A stretch of DNA of 11,298 nucleotides from an uncultured Campylobacter sp. Its GTDB lineage: Bacteria; Campylobacterota; Campylobacteria; Campylobacterales; Campylobacteraceae. A program made the translations under genes and the position numbers. This document shows positions 6,655 to 11,298 of the stretch, piece by piece. Where the stretch lies: assembly GCF_938045535.1 (NCBI RefSeq), contig NZ_CALIMQ010000154.1, positions 1 to 11,298 on the forward strand, written 5' to 3'. The notes beneath the pieces were generated by a model, which did no database searches, was not told where the DNA came from, and saw only the letters and a program-made list of their open reading frames with translations. The number at the start of each line of letters is the position of its first letter. The first letter of the stretch is position 1.

Positions 6655-8029
6655 AAAAAGCTCCGAGCTCTGCGGCGGCAAAATTTTAAACAAAAGCTCG
6701 TCCGCTCGAAATTTAGCGGATAAAATTTCGGCGAGCAAGCCTAACGCCTCTAAAATTTTGCGTGGCGTAAATTTAAAGCATGAAGCGCAAAACGGCGAGC
6801 AAGCTTTGATTTTAAACGATAAAATTTCAAATTTTAAAAATTCCGCTCTTGCAAGTTCGGCAAGTGATACGGCTACCTATACTGCGCCCGATTGCGGTTT
6901 GAATCACGAAAGCTCCGAGCGGAATTCGGACGCTGTTTGTGCCAAAAAGACTGCGCGGGGGGCAAATAAAAATTCCGCTTGCAAAAATTCCACCAATGCC
7001 GCCACTTCGGATATTTCCGCAGCAAACGCTGCGAAAGCTAATGTGGCGAGCATTGATGCTTTAAAAATCTATACATCGCTCGTAGCAAAATTTTATACTA
7101 CCCGTCCCGCGTCCGCCCACACCGCAAACTCTCGCAAGGCAAATGCCGCCTACAAAGCAGATGTCGCCGCAAACACCCTCGCAAGCGCGTCCGAACTCAA
7201 AAATATTATTGAAAGCGCGCCTGCAAGCGACTTTGTAGCGAATGAACTTGCGCACATCGGCAAAATAAGCACCCCGCCAAATATCCCCGCAGATGCGTGC
7301 GCATATGCCGCGAGCGCAAACTCCGAGCGCGTGAAGCTCAAGCTTGTCTATTCCTACGACGGCTCGAAATTTAGCGGCTCGCAGTCTCAGCCTCATGGGC
7401 GCGGCGTCGAGGATGTGCTGCGCGCGGCTTTGGGGCGAGTAGGGATCTTTGCGCCGCTAATCAGCAGCTCGCGCACAGATAAAGGGGTGCACGCGCTGCG
7501 CCAGGTAAGCTGCGTCGAATGCACCGTGCACTGGGAGCTGTCGCGTCTAAAAGAGCTCATAAACCGCCACTGCGCGCCCTATATTTTTGTGCAACACATC
7601 AGCCAGGTACCGCGCGATTTTCATCCGCGTTACGATGCCGTGGCGCGCTGCTATCGCTACGTTTTAAACCACGGACGTCCAAGCCCCTTTCTTAGCGATT
7701 TTTGCGTGTTTTATCCGCGCGTAGATCTTGCCGCGCTCAATGCTGCGCTTGCAAATTTCATCGGCGAGCACGATTTTAGCGAGTTTATGAAAAGCGGCAG
7801 CGACATAAAAAGCCCTGTGCGCGAGCTCTACGTCGCGCGCGCCTACTCTTTTAGAAATTTGACCTTGATAAATTTTAAAGCCAACGGATTTTTGCGAGCG
7901 CAGGTGCGGCTGATGGTCGCAAACGCCCTAAAATCCGTGCAGAGCGGGCGTAAGATCAGCTTCTCGCGGGCACTTAGCAGAATCCCCTTTCCGCCGAACG
8001 GGCTGTATCTTAGCGGCGTGAGTTATTAA
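6638..8029 (+). CDS. truA: tRNA pseudouridine(38-40) synthase TruA with unusual ~231-residue N-terminal extension
   Basis: Converts uridines 38-40 of the tRNA anticodon arm to pseudouridine. The catalytic core begins VKLKLVYSYDGSKFSGSQSQ near residue 232 and contains SSSRTDKGVHALRQV with the catalytic Asp281, then PRDFHPRYDAVARCYRYVL, SGSDIKSPVREL and GFLRAQVRLMVANAL near the end. Alone, this core is 232 residues, close to the usual TruA length, and could start at GTG 7331 (Asp50 in that numbering). The whole open frame is 463 residues because it runs on upstream to a TTG at 6638, which has AGGA at 6628-6631, a good spacing; GTG 7331 has no clear ribosome site. The extension contains no other Met and is poor in hydrophobic residues. 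I give the long form, but the true start is uncertain; the core identification is firm. Confidence 0.9.
   Translation: MLRGTEKSSELCGGKILNKSSSARNLADKISASKPNASKILRGVNLKHEAQNGEQALILNDKISNFKNSALASSASDTATYTAPDCGLNHESSERNSDAVCAKKTARGANKNSACKNSTNAATSDISAANAAKANVASIDALKIYTSLVAKFYTTRPASAHTANSRKANAAYKADVAANTLASASELKNIIESAPASDFVANELAHIGKISTPPNIPADACAYAASANSERVKLKLVYSYDGSKFSGSQSQPHGRGVEDVLRAALGRVGIFAPLISSSRTDKGVHALRQVSCVECTVHWELSRLKELINRHCAPYIFVQHISQVPRDFHPRYDAVARCYRYVLNHGRPSPFLSDFCVFYPRVDLAALNAALANFIGEHDFSEFMKSGSDIKSPVRELYVARAYSFRNLTLINFKANGFLRAQVRLMVANALKSVQSGRKISFSRALSRIPFPPNGLYLSGVSY
6641..7330 (+). other. Low-complexity Ala/Ser/Asn/Lys-rich extension in frame with TruA
   Basis: Residues 2-231 of the long frame: Ala, Ser, Asn and Lys make up just over half (121 of 231 including the first residue). 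There are no membrane segments, no tryptophan and no recognisable domain, so it is probably disordered if translated. The DNA carries short repeated words: AAAAATTCCGCT at 6836-6847 and 6968-6979, and AAAAATTCC again at 6983-6991. AAATTTTAAA words like those of the gene gaps also occur, in phases that avoid the TAA stop they would otherwise give. It either is a true protein extension or an inserted stretch that happens to be open ahead of a GTG-started truA. Confidence 0.6.
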
Positions 8030-8084
8030 GGCTTTAAATTTATAGCGTTAAATTTTATCCACGGGCGTTTGGATTTCAAGCTTA

Positions 8085-8106
8085 GAATTTTATTGCAGTA
8101 AAATTC
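8085..8106. repeat. Perfect 8-base stem-loop in the gap after truA
   Basis: GAATTTTA (8085-8092) and TAAAATTC (8099-8106) are exact inverted copies around the six-base loop TTGCAG. The stem is AT-rich and no T run follows, so it is only a weak candidate terminator for the truA end of the cluster. A second small stem, ATCAC/GTGAT with a seven-base loop, lies at 8146-8162. The rest of the 233-base gap (8030-8262) shows no gene or recognisable riboswitch. Confidence 0.4.
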
Positions 8107-8212
8107 CGCATATCAGAGCAGATCGCCGAGCTACTTTGATATTAAATCACTTGCGCCGTGATGTGTAAAATCGTAAATTTGCGCGAAATTCGATCTGTTT
8201 TTATTAGAATTT

Positions 8213-8218
8213 TATAGA
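8213..8218 (+). promoter_or_regulatory. Candidate -10 box for the TAXI-TRAP operon
   Basis: TATAGA at 8213-8218 follows a T-rich stretch (about 8197-8213) and lies some 45 bases ahead of the ATG at 8263. Other AT-rich hexamers in the gap could serve instead. The promoter is expected because the gap is long and the function changes here. Confidence 0.35.
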
Positions 8219-8251
8219 AATTTAGCAATACTTTCAAACTTTTAACTCAAA

Positions 8252-8257
8252 AAGGAG
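8252..8257 (+). promoter_or_regulatory. Strong ribosome binding site of the TAXI binding protein gene
   Basis: AAGGAG ends five bases before the ATG at 8263; it is the closest match to the consensus in the window and fits the high expression usual for periplasmic binding proteins. Confidence 0.75.
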
Positions 8258-8262
8258 CAAAG

Positions 8263-9204
8263 ATGAAAAAATTTTCTGTTGCTTTGGCCGGTTTGGCCTT
8301 ACTAGCTAGCGTTTCAGGCGCTAAGGAGTTCATCAATATTGGCACCGGCGGTATGACCGGCACCTATTATCCGGTGGGCGGCGCGATTTGCCGCTTGGTA
8401 AATATGGATAAAAATATGAAATGCTCCGTGCAATCGACGGGCGGCTCGACGTATAACGTCAATAACGTGCTTAAAAAAGAGCTAAATTTCGGCTTCGTTC
8501 AAAGCGATGTCGTCTATGATAAATACAACGGTACGGGCAAATTTCAAGGCGCGGCGGATAAAAATTTACGCTCCGTAATTTCGATCTATCCGGAGCTTTT
8601 GGCTTTCGTCGTCTCTAAGGAGAGTGGCATCAAAGCTTACGGCGACGCTGCGGGCAAAAAGATCAATATCGGAAACCCGGGCAGCGGCAACGAGCTAACC
8701 AGCACGATAGTTTTTGAAAACTACGACTTCGATCTTAAAAAGCTCGCCCAACACGGCGTCTTAACCGCGCAAGAATGCCCGATGGCGCTAAAAGATAAGA
8801 AGATCGACGGATACTTCTACGTCGTAGGACATCCGACCGCAAATATCACCGATGCGGCGACTTCGCTTCCTATCGACTTGGTTAGCATCGACGATGAGCA
8901 TATCAAAAAAATTCTAGAAAAATATCCGTATTTCGCTAAAGGCGTGATCCCTGCGAAAATGTATGACGGCGTAGACCACGATACGCAGACTATCGGCGTA
9001 AAGGCCGTGCTAGTAACCGATGCTAGCCAAAGCGACGAGGCGGTTAGGGCGGTAGTTAAGGCTATACTTGATAATTTTGACGAGTATAAAAAGCTACACC
9101 CTGCGCTAAATTTGGTAAGCAAAGAATCTCTTTTAGAGGGGCTTAGCGCGCCGCTTCATCCTGCGGCAGAGGCGGTGTATAAAGAAGCCGGGTTGTTAAA
9201 ATAG
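8263..9204 (+). CDS. TAXI-family TRAP transporter periplasmic solute-binding protein
   Basis: Captures a small, probably acidic, substrate in the periplasm and delivers it to the TRAP permease encoded next door. The 313 residues begin with a Sec signal peptide: two lysines, a hydrophobic core at about 4-16, and a likely cleavage site after SGA (residue 20), with no lipobox. The mature part opens KEFINIGTGGMTGTYYPVGGAICRLVN, the hallmark of TAXI proteins, followed by VQSTGGSTYNV, FGFVQSDVVYDKYNG, and a KINIGNPGSGNELTS segment near residue 137. The length is typical. The substrate cannot be read from sequence; relatives have been linked to glutamate, 2-oxoglutarate and other dicarboxylates. Eight bases separate it from the permease gene, so the two form one operon, probably driven from the gap upstream. 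Confidence 0.94.
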   Translation: MKKFSVALAGLALLASVSGAKEFINIGTGGMTGTYYPVGGAICRLVNMDKNMKCSVQSTGGSTYNVNNVLKKELNFGFVQSDVVYDKYNGTGKFQGAADKNLRSVISIYPELLAFVVSKESGIKAYGDAAGKKINIGNPGSGNELTSTIVFENYDFDLKKLAQHGVLTAQECPMALKDKKIDGYFYVVGHPTANITDAATSLPIDLVSIDDEHIKKILEKYPYFAKGVIPAKMYDGVDHDTQTIGVKAVLVTDASQSDEAVRAVVKAILDNFDEYKKLHPALNLVSKESLLEGLSAPLHPAAEAVYKEAGLLK

Positions 9205-9212
9205 GCTAGTTG

Positions 9213-11294
9213 ATGGAGAAATCTACACAAAAAGATGAGCAGGTTTTAGAGGTAAAGAGTAGAGAATTTACCTCTAAAAAGCTCTTCTGGCTCGTGACGC
9301 TTGTCTGCTTCGCGTGGTCGGTCTTTCAGCTTTACATCGCGTATTTTACGCTAAATACGAATATCGCGCGCTCAATCCACTTGGCGTTCGCCATTTTTAT
9401 AATTTTTTCGCTTTTTCCGTTTCGCCCGCGCTCTAAGGCACATTTTTACATCCCGTTTTACGATTATATTTTATTAATCGTCGGAGTCGCCGCGATCTTG
9501 TATCCTGCAATAGAATTTAACGGGCTAGCGCAGCGCCCGGGAAATTATCTAACCAGAGATATCGTAGCGTCGTTTATCGGAATTTTCATACTCTTTGAAG
9601 CAGGTCGTCGTATGATGGGACCAGCGCTTGGTATTATCGCTTTTACCTTTCTTCTGTATTGCTACTTCGGTCCTTATATGCCCGATATCATCTCGCATCG
9701 CGGCGCAAGCTTTGAACTGCTTGCAGGGCATATGTTTTTAACTACAGAGGGCATATTTGGCGTACCAGTGGGGGTCAGCACCAGCTTCATTTATCTGTTC
9801 GTGCTATTCGGCGCGCTTTTGGAGCGAGCCGGAGCGGGGCAGTATTTTATAAACGTAGCGTTTGCGATTTTAGGTCGCTTCCGCGGAGGGCCTGCCAAGG
9901 CTAGCGTAATCGCTAGCGGACTAACCGGAATGGTAAGCGGTAGTTCGACCGCAAACGTCGTGACGGTGGGTACCTTTACGATCCCGCTTATGAAAAAAGC
10001 GGGGCTCACCGCCACTAAGGCGGGCGCTATCGAGGTCGCCGCAGGTGTAAACGGGCAGCTTATGCCGCCTATCATGGGCGCTGCGGCGTTTATCATCGCG
10101 GAATTTTTAGGCATGAGCTACACCAATGTAATGATCGCGGCGGTGATCCCCGCCTTTGTCTGCTACGCGGGGTTATTTTTTATCGTGCATCTGGAAAGCT
10201 GCAAGTTGGGACTTCACGGCAGCCGCGATTACGCCAAGGTTTCAAAGCTAAAAATTATATTTAGTGGCATTCATTACATAATACCGATTTTGGTGCTTCT
10301 TTTTACTCTATTGATTCTAAAAGAAAGCGCGATCTCTGCGGCGTTTAACTCGATTTGCGTGCTATTTTTAATAATGATCGTACAAGAGCCTGCAAAGAAA
10401 ACGATATTCGGCGAAAAGGTTGGAAAGTCCGATTTTATCGTCGGCTTTGTCGATATCTTTTGGGCTATGGTGGGTGCTGCCAAAAATATGGTCACGGTAG
10501 CCGTTGCCACCGCGCTAGCGGGCATCATCATCGGCTCGATCTCACTTACCGGGCTGGGACAGGTTCTTTCAGAGCTCGTGGAGGCAGTCGCGGGAAATAG
10601 CATAGTGCTGATACTTCTGATGACTGCGATAATGAGCCTGATTTTGGGCATGGGACTTCCTACAACGGCAAATTATATCGTCGTTTCAAGCCTGATTGCG
10701 CCAGTGATTTTGATACTGGCGGGTAAAAACGGCTTTTTGATCCCTGCGATCGCGGTGCATCTTTTTGTCTTTTATTTTGGAATTTTAGCCGATGATACCC
10801 CTCCGGTGGGCATCGCCGCATACGCCGCCGCAGGCATCGCAAAGGCAAATCCCGTAACCGTGGGACTTCAGGGCTTCGTGTATGATCTGCGTACCGCGGT
10901 GCTTCCATTTGCGTTTTTCTTCAACAATAAGCTGCTTTTGATCCAAAGCATCGGCGATCCGATGGATTCAAAGAGCATCGTTTGGATCAGCGATCCACTG
11001 CAAATCGTGCTGATTTTTGCCACGGCGATCGTGGGTATGTTTGCTTTCAGCTCCTCGCTGCAGGGCTGGTTCGTAACAAAATGTAACCCGATAGAGCGCC
11101 TACTATTGCTGCTAGTAACGCCGCTAATGCTGGTACCTAATATATGCGCGAAATTCATAGAGTTTATCCCGAGCGAATACGCAAGCTACGGCATCGGCGC
11201 AGCGATCTACGCGCTGATCTTCGCTAAACAGTGGCTTTTAAGGCCTAAGGGCTCGGACGATACGCACGCCGAAAATAGCGCGCCTGCGACGTAA
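9213..11294 (+). CDS. TRAP transporter permease, fused small and large membrane subunits (DctQM-type fusion)
   Basis: Inner-membrane permease that uses the sodium (or proton) gradient to import the solute brought by the TAXI binding protein. Its 693 residues are a fusion: an N-terminal small-subunit-like part with four helices to about residue 150, then a DctM-like large subunit. Family marks include GRRMMGPALGIIAFTFLLYC, GMVSGSSTANVVTVGTFTIP starting at Gly239, QLMPPIMGAAAFIIAEF, and in the second half GMGLPTTANYIVVSSL from Gly479 and ADDTPPVGIAAYAAAGIA, the paired repeats that form the transport site. Further helices and a hydrophilic tail finish the protein. ATG 9213 is preferred over the TTG one codon earlier because AGG (9203-9205) lies at a better distance. 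TAXI systems typically carry this fused permease, in agreement with the neighbour. Confidence 0.95.
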   Translation: MEKSTQKDEQVLEVKSREFTSKKLFWLVTLVCFAWSVFQLYIAYFTLNTNIARSIHLAFAIFIIFSLFPFRPRSKAHFYIPFYDYILLIVGVAAILYPAIEFNGLAQRPGNYLTRDIVASFIGIFILFEAGRRMMGPALGIIAFTFLLYCYFGPYMPDIISHRGASFELLAGHMFLTTEGIFGVPVGVSTSFIYLFVLFGALLERAGAGQYFINVAFAILGRFRGGPAKASVIASGLTGMVSGSSTANVVTVGTFTIPLMKKAGLTATKAGAIEVAAGVNGQLMPPIMGAAAFIIAEFLGMSYTNVMIAAVIPAFVCYAGLFFIVHLESCKLGLHGSRDYAKVSKLKIIFSGIHYIIPILVLLFTLLILKESAISAAFNSICVLFLIMIVQEPAKKTIFGEKVGKSDFIVGFVDIFWAMVGAAKNMVTVAVATALAGIIIGSISLTGLGQVLSELVEAVAGNSIVLILLMTAIMSLILGMGLPTTANYIVVSSLIAPVILILAGKNGFLIPAIAVHLFVFYFGILADDTPPVGIAAYAAAGIAKANPVTVGLQGFVYDLRTAVLPFAFFFNNKLLLIQSIGDPMDSKSIVWISDPLQIVLIFATAIVGMFAFSSSLQGWFVTKCNPIERLLLLLVTPLMLVPNICAKFIEFIPSEYASYGIGAAIYALIFAKQWLLRPKGSDDTHAENSAPAT

Positions 11295-11298
11295 ATCC

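Noticed and set aside
7061..7396. Minus-strand open frame of 111 codons opposite the TruA extension
   Set aside because: It is a Cys/Arg/Gly-rich shadow with no domain, no ribosome site and overlap with the firm TruA core.
8030..8262. Possible riboswitch or small RNA in the gap before the TAXI gene
   Set aside because: Only two small stems are visible and no known riboswitch core could be recognised.

Overview
The window looks like chromosomal DNA from a Campylobacter-type epsilonproteobacterium with a fairly high GC content for the group, comparable to the C. gracilis/showae/rectus side rather than the AT-rich C. jejuni side. The reasons are protein style (GlmU, CoaBC, UppS and TruA variants), the constant use of AAATTTTAAA words in gaps, and gene order. 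From memory, C. jejuni carries glmU, coaBC (dfp), uppS, a prepilin peptidase gene, an LptF/LptG-like membrane protein gene and truA in nearly the same order (around Cj0821-Cj0827). The genus call is inference from these signs, not a database match.

Layout. Positions 1-743 (minus strand) hold most of an EamA/DMT-type transporter that runs off the left edge. A 151-base divergent promoter region separates it from the plus-strand cluster: glmU (895-2196), coaBC (2189-3370), uppS (3374-4051), then a 332-base gap full of GC-capped AT palindromes, a small zinc-ribbon membrane protein (4384-4809), a prepilin peptidase (4875-5630), an LptF/LptG-family permease (5623-6654) and truA (6638-8029, with a long low-complexity N-terminal extension). 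A 233-base gap carrying a probable promoter precedes a two-gene TAXI-type TRAP transporter operon: a periplasmic binding protein (8263-9204) and a fused permease (9213-11294).

How the genes work together. glmU supplies UDP-GlcNAc for peptidoglycan and lipid A, uppS supplies the undecaprenyl carrier on which envelope sugars are assembled, and the LptF/G-like permease extracts lipopolysaccharide or lipooligosaccharide from the inner membrane. coaBC makes the 4'-phosphopantetheine precursor of CoA. The prepilin peptidase would mature pseudopilins, probably for the competence/type II-like machinery of this group. truA modifies tRNA anticodon arms. Many of the genes are tightly packed or overlapping, which fits operon expression and translational coupling. 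The TRAP pair is an independent uptake system.

Most of the window is ordinary core genome. The parts that stand out are the ~231-residue extension in front of TruA, the palindrome-rich gap plus orphan zinc-ribbon membrane gene that interrupt the otherwise conserved uppS/prepilin-peptidase neighbourhood, and some motif deviations in CoaBC and the prepilin peptidase. I saw no rRNA, tRNA, CRISPR array, insertion sequence or phage gene, and no clear evidence of a wholly new multi-gene system.
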